Below, one piece after another: positions 7,499 through 14,990 of a DNA stretch of 32,236 bases. Positions within the stretch are counted from its first letter, which is position 1, and each line of letters opens with the position of its first letter. The stretch is taken from assembly GCA_007117255.1 (NCBI GenBank), contig SKGU01000128.1, positions 1-32,236 of the forward strand, given 5' to 3'. The DNA is from Natronohydrobacter sp. Its GTDB lineage: Bacteria; Pseudomonadota; Alphaproteobacteria; Rhodobacterales; Rhodobacteraceae. Position numbers and translations under genes: made by a program. The notes beneath the pieces were generated by a model. That model was not told where the DNA came from and did not search any database. It worked only from the letters and a program-made list of their open reading frames with translations.

Positions 7499-8706
7499 GG
7501 CGCGTGGTCATCACGGGATGCGGCACGCTTAATCCGCTGGGCAAGAATGTGGCTGAAACCCATGCCGCGATGCGGACGGGGGATTGTGCCATTGGTCCGC
7601 TGACCTGCCGAGATGTGGATCGCTTGAGCGTGCGTATCGGCGCGGAATTGCAAGATTACGAGCCAGAAAAACATTTTGCGCGCAATTCGCTGTCCTTGTT
7701 GGACAGGTTTACCCAAATTGCGCTGATCGCTGCTCGTCAGGCCATGGCGCAGGCAGAACTGGCCCTAGATGAGGCTGCGGTTTTGCGCTCTGGCGTTGTT
7801 CTTGGCACGGCAGGGGGCGGCAATACGACCGTCGATGACAATTACCGCACTGTCTATGAGGATGGAAAGAATCGCGTGCATCCGTTCGTGGTGCCGCGGT
7901 TGATGCATAATGCAGCGACATCGCATGTTGCGATGGAATTCGGTCTGAAAGGCCCGAGTTTCACTGTCTCAACCGCCTGTGCCTCGTCCAATCATGCGAT
8001 GGGGCAGGCGTTTCACCTGATCCGTCATGGCAGTGCAGATGTCATGCTGACCGGTGGATCAGAGGCAATGCTGTGTTTTGGTGGTATCAAGGCGTGGGAA
8101 GGTCTCCGTGTCATGTCGCGCGATACCTGCCGCCCATTTTCGCGCGATCGGTCTGGCATGGTTCAGGGCGAGGGGGGCGCGGTTTTTGTCTTCGAAGAGC
8201 TGGAACATGCGCGCGCGCGTGGGGCGGCGATCCTGGCGGAAGTGGCGGGCTTCGGCATGAGTTCGGACGCGGGTGATATCGTCATGCCTGATCTGGACGG
8301 CCCTGTGCGCGCCATGCGCGCGGCGTTGACCGATGCCGGGCTGGACGCTGCTCAGGTCGGCTATGTCAATGCGCATGGCACGGGCACGGCTGCCAATGAC
8401 CGGGTCGAGGCACAGGCCCTGGGTGTGGTTCTGGGCGATCATCTGCGCAATGTGCCAGTATCATCGACCAAATCCATGCATGGACATCTGATCGGCGGCA
8501 CCAGCGCGGTAGAGCTGCTGGCCTGCTTGCTGGCAATTCAGCACGATGTAATCGCGCCAACAGTGAATTTTACCGAGGCTGACGCCGAGATGGCGCTGGA
8601 TGTGGTGCCAAACACAGCACGCGAAGCGCGGGTCGATGTGGCCATGTCGAATGCCTTCGCCTTTGGTGGCCTGAATGCGGTCCTTATCGTGAAACGCTTC
8701 GCCTGA
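7495..8706 (+). CDS. Beta-ketoacyl-ACP synthase (FabF/NodE-like)
   Basis: A 403-residue condensing enzyme of the thiolase fold. The Cys-His-His triad is complete: C162 in VSTACASSNHA, H294 in NAHGTGT, and H331 in STKSMHGHLIGG, which also contains K326. It would extend an acyl chain on an ACP by decarboxylative Claisen condensation with malonyl-ACP. Coupling to a dedicated acyl carrier protein (4-nt ATGA overlap), and the absence of fabD, fabG or fabZ nearby, suggest a specialised fatty acyl product. The ACP plus ketoacyl synthase arrangement recalls NodF-NodE, but nodulation function is not implied. The product cannot be told from the sequence. A hairpin follows the stop codon. Confidence 0.88.
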   Translation: MRRVVITGCGTLNPLGKNVAETHAAMRTGDCAIGPLTCRDVDRLSVRIGAELQDYEPEKHFARNSLSLLDRFTQIALIAARQAMAQAELALDEAAVLRSGVVLGTAGGGNTTVDDNYRTVYEDGKNRVHPFVVPRLMHNAATSHVAMEFGLKGPSFTVSTACASSNHAMGQAFHLIRHGSADVMLTGGSEAMLCFGGIKAWEGLRVMSRDTCRPFSRDRSGMVQGEGGAVFVFEELEHARARGAAILAEVAGFGMSSDAGDIVMPDLDGPVRAMRAALTDAGLDAAQVGYVNAHGTGTAANDRVEAQALGVVLGDHLRNVPVSSTKSMHGHLIGGTSAVELLACLLAIQHDVIAPTVNFTEADAEMALDVVPNTAREARVDVAMSNAFAFGGLNAVLIVKRFA

Positions 8707-8727
8707 GACCAGCCAATGTGGCTGGTC
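8707..8727. terminator. Hairpin between convergent ketoacyl synthase and MarR genes
   Basis: A perfect 8-bp stem (GACCAGCC / GGCTGGTC) with a 5-nt loop starts immediately after the ketoacyl synthase stop and touches the MarR stop codon. There is no U-tract on either strand. It may end transcription from both sides. Confidence 0.5.
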
Positions 8728-9229
8728 AGCGACTGGCCGCAGCCTTGCGTACAGGCTCCGTGTCATCTTTGAGCGGCGCGTCCATGTTCTGAACAGTGTC
8801 GCGCAACTCGTTAAGAAGGTTCAGTAATGTGTCAAGGCGTGTGGGGCCGAACGCATCGGCAAGACGCTGATAGGTTGGCTCAGATTCTTCGACCACTTCT
8901 TCGAAAAGACTGCGGCCTTCATCGGTCAGGCGAACCATATGACGACGGGCATCGTTGCAATCGACTGGTGCAATAAGCCCGCGCTGGGTCAGACAGCGAA
9001 AGATCCTGGTCAGCGAGGGCGGCAGGATCACGCAGCGTTCGGCCAGCGTTTTGGCGTCCAGCGCGTCGGCTTCTGCCAAGGCCCGCAACACACGCCATTG
9101 TGGCATCGTCAGGTCGTGACTGTCGATGAATGGCTTGAACAATCGGGTCGTTGCCTCGCGCGAGCGTAGCAGCGCAATGGGCAAGGATTTCTCGAACTTG
9201 CGTAATGATGTTGTCGTGCTTAGTGCCAT
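8726..9229 (-). CDS. MarR-family regulator, HpaR-like
   Basis: A 167-residue winged-helix regulator. The N-terminal helix SLPIALLRSREATTR, followed by DLTMPQWRVLRALAE, closely resembles HpaR/HpcR, the repressor of homoprotocatechuate catabolism. The recognition-helix region is LPPSLTRIFRCLTQRG, and the wing region (about 92-107, DARRHMVRLTDEG) is intact. No aromatic degradation genes are in the window, so the ligand and targets are unknown. It is convergent with the ketoacyl synthase and shares its direction with the metal importer upstream, from which it is separated by 59 bp. ATG 9229 starts the conserved N-terminus after a short leader. The 59-bp gap contains two inverted repeats, listed separately. 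Confidence 0.85.
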   Translation of the reverse strand: MALSTTTSLRKFEKSLPIALLRSREATTRLFKPFIDSHDLTMPQWRVLRALAEADALDAKTLAERCVILPPSLTRIFRCLTQRGLIAPVDCNDARRHMVRLTDEGRSLFEEVVEESEPTYQRLADAFGPTRLDTLLNLLNELRDTVQNMDAPLKDDTEPVRKAAASR

Positions 9230-9235
9230 GGCCTC

Positions 9236-9256
9236 ACTTTCTGCATTTGTGAAAGT
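9236..9256 (-). promoter_or_regulatory. Inverted repeat upstream of the MarR gene, possible autoregulatory operator
   Basis: ACTTTC and GAAAGT form an inverted repeat with a 9-bp spacer, beginning 7 bp upstream of the MarR-family start codon. MarR-type repressors often bind such sites over their own promoters. This is a position-based guess. Confidence 0.3.
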
Positions 9257-9282
9257 TTAGCAGGCCATGCCGTATTTTCAAA

Positions 9283-9297
9283 TGAAAATTATTTTGC
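9283..9297. promoter_or_regulatory. Imperfect Fur-family-like box at the end of the metal importer operon
   Basis: TGAAAATTATTTTGC resembles the perfect operator at 13300-13314, sharing the TGA-AATTATT-T core with two transitions and a mismatched last position. It overlaps the stop of the last permease gene and lies about 55 bp upstream of the MarR start. It also overlaps an ATTTTCA-AA-TGAAAAT inverted repeat. Low confidence. Confidence 0.25.
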
Positions 9298-10452
9298 AGG
9301 CGCGGCATTTCGTCCCGTCGGGCTGAGCGCGCGCGCACGAGCGCGTCCGGCATCAGTCAAATGCAGGGTCGGCTGTCCAGCGCCCGCACCGGGCTGGCGC
9401 AGGATCAATCCACCATCCAATGCACTGCGTAATGCCGCGCGGGCGCGCGCATCGGGCCATCCCAGATCCGAGGTCAGCGCCGCACGCGTATTTTCGTCGC
9501 CTGCGCGGGCTGTATGTTCATGGGCGGCAAGATGCATGATCAGTGTCAGGCTGTCGATGTGCCGTGCCTCGTTGCGTTTGCGCACTGCGCCTGCGATTAA
9601 CCCGTCTTTTGGGCCAGCGATCAGCGTGCCCACGAAAAACACCCCCGTCATGACGGCCATCATCGCACCGATATTGACGTCCCACCACACTGCAAGTGCA
9701 TAACCCGACAGGCAAGACAGGGCGGCAACGGCCATGGCAATCAACACCATGCGTGACAGCACGCGCGTCAGCAAAAAGGCCGTCGCAGGTGGGGTGATGA
9801 CAAAGGCGATGAACAGGATCGCGCCCACGGCCTCGAAACTCGCCACTGCTGTCACCGAGGTCAACGCAAGTAAAGCGTGGAACAGAACCCCCGGTGCGAA
9901 ACCCAACGCGGTTGCAAGAGCAGGATCGAAGGTTGCGATTTTCAGCTCTTTCCAGAATAACAACACAAAGCCCAGATTGATCAAGAACACTGCCGCCAAA
10001 GCCAGATTGGCCACAGGTACTGGCTGGCCAAAAACCTGAACTGTATCGATCCAGACAAAGGCAATTTCGCCAAGCAGCACAGCATCGACATCCAGATGCA
10101 GGTTGCGGGCATTGAGGTTGATGAGCAGCACCCCCAGTGCGAACATCGCCGGGAAGATCAGCCCGATCGCGGTTTCCATCCGCACCAGCCCGGTGCGGTG
10201 CACAGCTTGCGTCAGCGCCACCGTCACCAGCCCGGTCACAACCGCGCCCGCAAGTTGCACAGGTCCGCTCAGATGTCCGGTCAGCAGCCAGACTGTGACA
10301 ATGCCCAGAACAATCGCATGGCTGATCGCATCGGTCAGCATGGCCGCACCGCGTAGCACCAGAAAACTGCCGAGAAGCGCACCGGACAAGCCCACCAGCA
10401 CACCCGCTGACAGGACCATGGCGGGAATGGATGCGAAAAAGGCGTCAATCAT
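9289..10452 (-). CDS. Mn/Zn-type ABC transporter permease (second) with C-terminal winged-helix-like extension
   Basis: A 387-residue member of the ABC-3 permease family (TroD/SitD/ZnuB). It begins with the family's typical helix, then GALLGSFLVLRGAAMLTDAISHA, and has about eight or nine hydrophobic segments in the first 290 residues. Family members usually end there, at about 280-300 residues. About 95 further cytoplasmic residues look like a small winged-helix domain: RAALRSALDGGLILRQ, then LHLTDAGRARARAL. The domain resembles DtxR/MarR-type DNA-binding folds and could be a metal or regulatory sensor, but this is inferred. The start overlaps the end of the preceding permease gene by 8 nt. 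It is the last gene of the four-gene operon. Confidence 0.88.
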   Translation of the reverse strand: MIDAFFASIPAMVLSAGVLVGLSGALLGSFLVLRGAAMLTDAISHAIVLGIVTVWLLTGHLSGPVQLAGAVVTGLVTVALTQAVHRTGLVRMETAIGLIFPAMFALGVLLINLNARNLHLDVDAVLLGEIAFVWIDTVQVFGQPVPVANLALAAVFLINLGFVLLFWKELKIATFDPALATALGFAPGVLFHALLALTSVTAVASFEAVGAILFIAFVITPPATAFLLTRVLSRMVLIAMAVAALSCLSGYALAVWWDVNIGAMMAVMTGVFFVGTLIAGPKDGLIAGAVRKRNEARHIDSLTLIMHLAAHEHTARAGDENTRAALTSDLGWPDARARAALRSALDGGLILRQPGAGAGQPTLHLTDAGRARARALSPTGRNAAPAK

Positions 10453-11572
10453 CGGTCGCTTCGCCTCGGTTCAGCGCATCGGCGCGCGCGCGCCCTTTTT
10501 CGGTCAGTTGCCAATGTGGCGTCGTTTCCGGCGGATGACTGATTTCACGCACAAGACCGCGCGCTGACAGGCTGGTTAGCGCCGGCACTGTTGCGCTGCT
10601 GTGTTCGGCCTGAAGCATGCCCAGTTCTGCTGGATAATCGGGGTTGTCGTGATCGCGGGCCAGCGCATGAATGGTGCCCAGCACCCGGTCCGATGACAGC
10701 CGCCGTACGCGTGCGCGCTGCGCGATGGCGCGCCAGATCAGTCCGCGCTCTGGCGCGAAGGCCATTGACAGCGCGACAATGCCCGTGGCCACCAGCACGA
10801 TTACCGGTCCTGTCGCCAACCCGCGCGCGCTCGCACTGATCAGCGCACCGATCACGCCGGACGCCACTGCGAAACTCATCGACAATATTACCATGCCTGC
10901 GAGCGATCGGGCCCATTGCCGCGCTGCGGCCGCTGGCGCGATCAGCAGTGCCACCATCAAGACCACGCCAACCATCTGCAAGCCTGCCACTATGGCCAAT
11001 GCGACCATGACCGTCAGCATGCCCTGCACGCGTGTCACGGGTAGCCCAAGGGCGCGGGCGTAATCCGGGTCGAAACTGACCAGTTTGGCTTCTTTCCACA
11101 ACAGCGTGATAATGCCTAAGGCAATGGCTGCGAGCGTGCCCATGATCCACAGATCGCTGCGCAACGTGGCTGCAGCCTGCCCGAACAGAAAACTCGACAG
11201 CCCTGCGCTGGACGCGCCGGATCGCCCCTGAACATGGCTGAGCAGCACCACGCCCAAAGCAAAGGATACTCCCAGCACCACCCCAAGCGCGGCATCGGGT
11301 TTCAATCTGGTGCGCGCTGTAATCGCCATGACGGCAAGTGCGGCCAGCCCGCCGGAAATTGCAGCGCCCGTCAGGATCGCACCCAGATCGCGCCCGCCGG
11401 CAATCAGGAACCCCAAGGCAATACCTGGCAGCGCTGCATGGCTGACCGCATCACCCAACAGGCTCTGGCCGCGCAGCACTGCGAATGCGCCCAACGCGCC
11501 ACTGATCAGGCCCAAAAGGGCGGCCCCCAAAACCACGGTTTGAACGATCTGGCTGGACAAGAGCGCGCCCAT
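10445..11572 (-). CDS. Mn/Zn-type ABC transporter permease (first) with C-terminal winged-helix-like extension
   Basis: A 375-residue ABC-3 family permease (TroC/SitC type). It has the conserved GALGAFAVLRGQSLLGDAVSHA segment near the N-terminus, FDPDYARALGLP in the middle (the coupling region), and multiple hydrophobic helices up to about residue 275. Residues about 280-375 form an extra soluble domain: VLGTIHALA, then SATVPALTSLSARGLV, then WQLTEKGRARADAL. This has the layout of a winged-helix DNA-binding fold. The second permease carries a related tail, so the extension is a shared property of the pair and not a chance fusion. It begins 1 nt after the ATPase stop and overlaps the next gene by 8 nt. 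Confidence 0.88.
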   Translation of the reverse strand: MGALLSSQIVQTVVLGAALLGLISGALGAFAVLRGQSLLGDAVSHAALPGIALGFLIAGGRDLGAILTGAAISGGLAALAVMAITARTRLKPDAALGVVLGVSFALGVVLLSHVQGRSGASSAGLSSFLFGQAAATLRSDLWIMGTLAAIALGIITLLWKEAKLVSFDPDYARALGLPVTRVQGMLTVMVALAIVAGLQMVGVVLMVALLIAPAAAARQWARSLAGMVILSMSFAVASGVIGALISASARGLATGPVIVLVATGIVALSMAFAPERGLIWRAIAQRARVRRLSSDRVLGTIHALARDHDNPDYPAELGMLQAEHSSATVPALTSLSARGLVREISHPPETTPHWQLTEKGRARADALNRGEATDD

Positions 11573-11573
11573 C

Positions 11574-12320
11574 TCAGCCCCGGATCAGGGCGGCGCGGTG
11601 CCCGTAGGTCTGGCGAAGGTTTTCGGCCGTGTAGACTTCAGTCACCGGTCCTTGCGCCACGATGCGGGTGTTCAGCATCACCAGCCAGTCGAAATACTGC
11701 TCGACCGTGGACAGGTCGTGATGCACCACGATCACGGTTTTGCCCCGGTCGCGCAAGCCTTGCAGCAGGGCTATGATGATATCTTCGGTGGGGCGGTCCA
11801 CGCCTGCCATCGGCTCGTCCAGAAAATACAGATCGGCATCCTGAACCAACGCACGGGCAATGAAAACGCGCTGTTGCTGCCCGCCGGAAAGCTGGCTGAT
11901 CTGGCGGCGCGCGTAATCCTGCATGCCGACCGCAGAAAGCGCGTCCATGGCCTTGGCGCGCTCTGGCGCGCCGGGGCGGCGCAGCCAGCCAAGCTGGCCA
12001 TACAGCCCCATCGTCACCACATCCAGCACATCCGCCGGAAAATCCCAATCCACGCTGGAGCGTTGCGGCACATACCCGATCCGGCGGCGCATGGCGCTGA
12101 TGGGTTTGCCAAACAGGCGCACATGCCCGGCCACGGGCCGCACCAGCCCCAGCGAAGTTTTCAGCAAGGTGGATTTGCCCGAGCCATTCGGCCCCACGAT
12201 CGCCGCCATCACACCGGGCGGCACATCGATGTCGATATCCCACAGCGCGGGTGCCGCGCCATAGGTGACGGTCAGATCCTCGACATGGAGGGCGAATTGT
12301 GGCTCGTGCAGATCATTCAT
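11574..12320 (-). CDS. Mn/Zn-type ABC transporter ATP-binding protein
   Basis: A 248-residue ATPase with a complete motif set: Walker A GPNGSGKST, Q-loop region YVPQRSSVDWDFP, signature LSGGQQQR, Walker B LYFLDEP, and the switch histidine in VVHHD. The VPQRSSVDWDFP segment is typical of the manganese/iron branch (SitB, MntB, TroB) and less so of ZnuC. It energises import of a divalent metal through the two permeases encoded downstream. Its start overlaps the stop of the binding-protein gene by 4 nt, and only 1 nt separates it from the first permease. Confidence 0.92.
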   Translation of the reverse strand: MNDLHEPQFALHVEDLTVTYGAAPALWDIDIDVPPGVMAAIVGPNGSGKSTLLKTSLGLVRPVAGHVRLFGKPISAMRRRIGYVPQRSSVDWDFPADVLDVVTMGLYGQLGWLRRPGAPERAKAMDALSAVGMQDYARRQISQLSGGQQQRVFIARALVQDADLYFLDEPMAGVDRPTEDIIIALLQGLRDRGKTVIVVHHDLSTVEQYFDWLVMLNTRIVAQGPVTEVYTAENLRQTYGHRAALIRG

Positions 12321-13270
12321 GGTGTGATGTTGCGCGTCTCGGCCCAGTGTGCAAGGGGTTCGGGTGTCTGGGGCAGTTCGCCCCCCAGGGCAGCGGTGAT
12401 CGTAGCAATGTTTGACCAGATCATGCCGATGTAATCGCCTGCCAAGGAGCCGGGCTCACCCATGGCATCTGCGTATAGTTCTCCGCCGATGGATACGTCA
12501 TGGCCTTGCGAGCGGACTTCGGCCACCAGCGCTTCTATGCTGCGCGGGTTGATTGTGGATTCTACGAATACCGCTGGTACGCCATTTTCTACCACAAACG
12601 CTGCAACCTCGCGGATATCGGCGATAGAGGCTTCGGCATCGGTGCTGATTCCCGCCACCGCTTCGGATGCTTCGATTCCATACGCATTGGCGAAATAGTT
12701 GAACGCGTCATGGGCTGTGACCAGCAGGCGGTTGCCTTCGGGGATTGTGGCGATGGCGTCGCGCGCCCAGTCATCAAGGGCCGCAAGCTGGCGTGCATAG
12801 GCATCTGCCCCCTCAGTCATGGCAGTGGCGCAATCGGGGCGGGCGTCAGCCAGCATTTCGGTCACATTCGGGATCGCCTGCGCCCACAAGGCGACATCCA
12901 TCCAGACATGCGGATCGGGCTGGCCGTCATCATCAAGCAACTGATCGGGTGTGTAGGTTGCGGCCAAGACACCGAGCACGGGCTTGCGGTCGGACATTGC
13001 CTGCAGGGGCCGCGTCATCTGTGCTTCAAGCGTCGGATCCAGGTAGAGGATTACATCTGCCTGTTCCAGCCGCGAGATATCCGACGCGCGGGGCGTGTGG
13101 AGGTGCGGATCGCTTCCAGGCCCCATCAGCGCCTCGGATGCAACGCATTCGCCGCCGATGGCGCTGGCCATATCTGCCAGCATCCCAACAGTGCTCAGGA
13201 CGCGGAGAGGTTCTGCGGACAGGGCAGGGGCGTGAAGCATCGCAGCGGTTGCGAGTAAAAGTGTGCGCAT
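12317..13270 (-). CDS. Divalent metal-binding periplasmic protein of an ABC importer (TroA/SitA-like)
   Basis: A 317-residue cluster A-I binding protein with a signal peptide ending near LSA (residues 17-19). The likely metal ligands are H56 (SDPHLHTP), H121 (PDPHVWMD), H187 (VTAHDAFNYF) and D268 (GGELYADAM). His at the third position matches TroA and ZnuA; PsaA, MntC and SitA usually have Glu there. The long His-rich loop of ZnuA is missing: only a short acidic LLDDDGQPDP segment occurs. With the Mn-like ATPase, this points to Mn, Zn or both. Start ATG 13270 has AAGGAA at 13276-13281 upstream. A perfect Fur-family operator lies 30-44 bp upstream of the start, so metal-dependent repression of the whole operon is likely. 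Confidence 0.9.
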   Translation of the reverse strand: MRTLLLATAAMLHAPALSAEPLRVLSTVGMLADMASAIGGECVASEALMGPGSDPHLHTPRASDISRLEQADVILYLDPTLEAQMTRPLQAMSDRKPVLGVLAATYTPDQLLDDDGQPDPHVWMDVALWAQAIPNVTEMLADARPDCATAMTEGADAYARQLAALDDWARDAIATIPEGNRLLVTAHDAFNYFANAYGIEASEAVAGISTDAEASIADIREVAAFVVENGVPAVFVESTINPRSIEALVAEVRSQGHDVSIGGELYADAMGEPGSLAGDYIGMIWSNIATITAALGGELPQTPEPLAHWAETRNITP

Positions 13271-13299
13271 CTGATTTCCTTTCTCGGATCAATTGCAAA

Positions 13300-13314
13300 T
13301 GAGAATTATTCTCA
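13300..13314. promoter_or_regulatory. Fur-family operator (Fur, Mur or Zur) of the metal importer
   Basis: TGAGAATTATTCTCA is a perfect 7-1-7 inverted repeat, the form bound by Fur-family repressors. It lies 30 bp upstream of the binding-protein ATG, in the 153-bp gap shared with the divergent gapR gene. In Rhodobacterales and Rhizobiales, Mn importers are commonly controlled by the Fur-family protein Mur, so Mur is the leading candidate; which family member binds cannot be read from the site. Confidence 0.75.
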
Positions 13315-13423
13315 ACAAGAGGCGAAGTCAAGTGCGCCTTCGGGCTTGCATGGCCGCGCCGCTTTGGGCATGACCGGAGCCATTGATGCAGGACCATCCA
13401 ACAAGACAGGACAGAGGCAAGAC

Positions 13424-13681
13424 ATGAGCGATATCACACAGGACGCCTACAACGTCACCGCCGAAGAGCTGCGCCAGTTCATCGAGCGTTATGAGCACCT
13501 GGAAGCCGAGAAGAAGGACATCACTGATCAACAGAAAGAGGTCATGGCCGAAGCCAAGGGGCGCGGCTATGATACCAAGGTTCTTCGCAAGATCATCGCC
13601 ATGCGTAAACGCAAGCCCGATGAAATTGCCGAAGAAGAAGCGGTGATGGAGCTTTACAAGGCCGCTTTGGGCATGGAGTGA
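13424..13681 (+). CDS. gapR: GapR-family nucleoid-associated protein (DUF2312)
   Basis: An 85-residue protein matching the DUF2312/UPF0335 family along its full length. It has an N-terminal coiled-coil helix (about 12-45), then KGRGYDTKVLRKIIAMRKRK (45-64), then a C-terminal helix ending in YKAALGM. In Caulobacter, GapR is a dimer or tetramer that clamps overtwisted, AT-rich DNA ahead of replication and transcription and stimulates topoisomerases. The start at 13424 begins the conserved MSDI segment; an upstream in-frame ATG at 13346 lacks conservation. It is divergent from the metal importer and ends 5 bp from the convergent sulfotransferase-like gene. Confidence 0.93.
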   Translation: MSDITQDAYNVTAEELRQFIERYEHLEAEKKDITDQQKEVMAEAKGRGYDTKVLRKIIAMRKRKPDEIAEEEAVMELYKAALGME

Positions 13682-13686
13682 CCCGT

Positions 13687-14562
13687 TCAGGGTTGCAACA
13701 ACGTCACGCCGTCCACACCGCTGATTGTGTCGGTGTCTTCTTCATAAAGTTCCGACAAGACATCGACACGCATTTCGTCCCAACCGGTGACGCTGACATC
13801 AATCTCAAGCTTGTCTTCATCGCAGAACTTGTCGAGAAACACAGAAATGACGCGTTGCCGGTGGGCTTCGTCCACAGGGGGAGAGCGATCCAGGTAGGCG
13901 GCAAGTTTTTCGGCACCTCCATCGACCATCACGGATTTGAACCACTCGAAGCTACCAGTGAATTCGTGCTCTGGTTCAATGCCAGAGACAAGCCGCAAAA
14001 GTCTGTGCCAGATGAAGGGCGTATCTTCATCGCACCAGACTGTGACTTTGGCTTCGGGCCAGACACGCCGAATCTCGCTAATAAGTTCTGACCAGCGCAG
14101 ATTTTCGCTGACAATCTCAGATCCCGATCCGCCTTTTTCCTGCACCCGGCTTGCCGTCAGATAGGCAGGCACGAAAGATGCCGGATTGCGGATCGCGATG
14201 AAAATCTCGACGTCCTGGCCAGCGAAAATGTGCCGTAGAGCCGCCAGACGACGCTCCGCACCCGGATAAAACCTTGTTCCGTCCATCGCATCGGGCAGCT
14301 TTGACAAAAGACCGGGTGCGGAAAACACCAATCTGCGCGCATCAGCAGGGGCGTCAATCGCTTGCAGGATGCGATTCAGGGCATCCGGCGCACCATGACC
14401 GGATGCAACATGATTCGCAGCCTCGATGATCATGTTCAGATAGCTGCGTGCACGCGGAACCATGACCCCTTGTTGTGCAAGGGTGGCCCGGTTGGCTTGC
14501 AGGCAATCCCTGAGTTGCGTTTCATCAGTCAGATGAGCGCCCAGATGAAGTGCGATTTCCAT
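13687..14562 (-). CDS. Sulfotransferase-like protein with degenerate PAPS loop, function unknown
   Basis: A 291-residue soluble protein. The N-terminus (LHLGAHLTDETQLRDCLQAN) lines up with the 5'-phosphosulfate loop of bacterial sulfotransferases, whose usual form is HIGxHKTGTT followed by a helix and xANR. Here the key KTGTT residues are replaced by LTDET. Residues 123-135 (AIRNPASFVPAYL) fit the second PAPS-binding region (R-N-P..S). The loss of the Lys and Gly-Thr-Thr residues suggests altered cofactor binding or no sulfotransfer activity. The start at 14562 was chosen over 14613 because it begins the first beta-strand. It stands alone, convergent with gapR. Confidence 0.55.
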   Translation of the reverse strand: MEIALHLGAHLTDETQLRDCLQANRATLAQQGVMVPRARSYLNMIIEAANHVASGHGAPDALNRILQAIDAPADARRLVFSAPGLLSKLPDAMDGTRFYPGAERRLAALRHIFAGQDVEIFIAIRNPASFVPAYLTASRVQEKGGSGSEIVSENLRWSELISEIRRVWPEAKVTVWCDEDTPFIWHRLLRLVSGIEPEHEFTGSFEWFKSVMVDGGAEKLAAYLDRSPPVDEAHRQRVISVFLDKFCDEDKLEIDVSVTGWDEMRVDVLSELYEEDTDTISGVDGVTLLQP

Positions 14563-14712
14563 AATGATCGAGCCTTTTTTGCCTAAATAGCTTATGCCAT
14601 CACAATATGACATTGATTGGACCCGATTTCGTCCACAGTAGGGCGCATATCAAGCAGAATTACCCGATTTGACAAAAACGCCGCAAGTGGTCGTCAGTGG
14701 TGCATTCGCGTC

Positions 14713-14741
14713 TTGAGCCGGGATGAATTTGCTTTTATGTA
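14713..14741 (+). promoter_or_regulatory. Candidate promoter of tRNA-Thr
   Basis: TTGAGC (14713-14718) and TATGTA (14736-14741) are 17 bp apart. A GC-rich discriminator (GCGGGCG), common for stable RNA promoters under stringent control, follows, and the tRNA begins 10 bp after the -10. The -10 match is weak. Confidence 0.35.
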
Positions 14742-14751
14742 GCGGGCGAGA

Positions 14752-14827
14752 GCCGGCTTAGCTCAGTTGGTAGAGCAGTGGTTTTGTAAACCGAAGGTCG
14801 GGGGTTCGAGTCCCTCAGCCGGCACCA
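14752..14827 (+). tRNA. tRNA-Thr (anticodon UGU)
   Basis: A complete 76-nt cloverleaf. The acceptor stem is GCCGGCT/AGCCGGC, the D-arm GCTC...GAGC, the anticodon loop TTTGTAA with TGT at 14785-14787, and the T-arm GGGGG-TTCGAGT-CCCTC. The 3' CCA is encoded. The anticodon stem has a G-A mismatch at its base and one G-U pair. It reads ACA (and possibly ACG) codons. Confidence 0.97.
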
Positions 14828-14990
14828 GACATTCCCTCGCAATATGAAAATGCGTTGCAGGACTTGCCTTGCACGAATTGGCGAGATGCGGTCAGCTGCG
14901 CAAAACCTGACGCGCGGCCCTGGGTTGACGCTCTGACGTCGTTATGGCGATGTACAGCATATCAGAACGAGCGATCGCATGTGCCAGACG

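Noticed and set aside
14669-14674. Perfect TTGACA upstream of tRNA-Thr
   Set aside because: No acceptable -10 hexamer lies 16-18 bp downstream, and it is too far from the tRNA start; a closer candidate pair was preferred.
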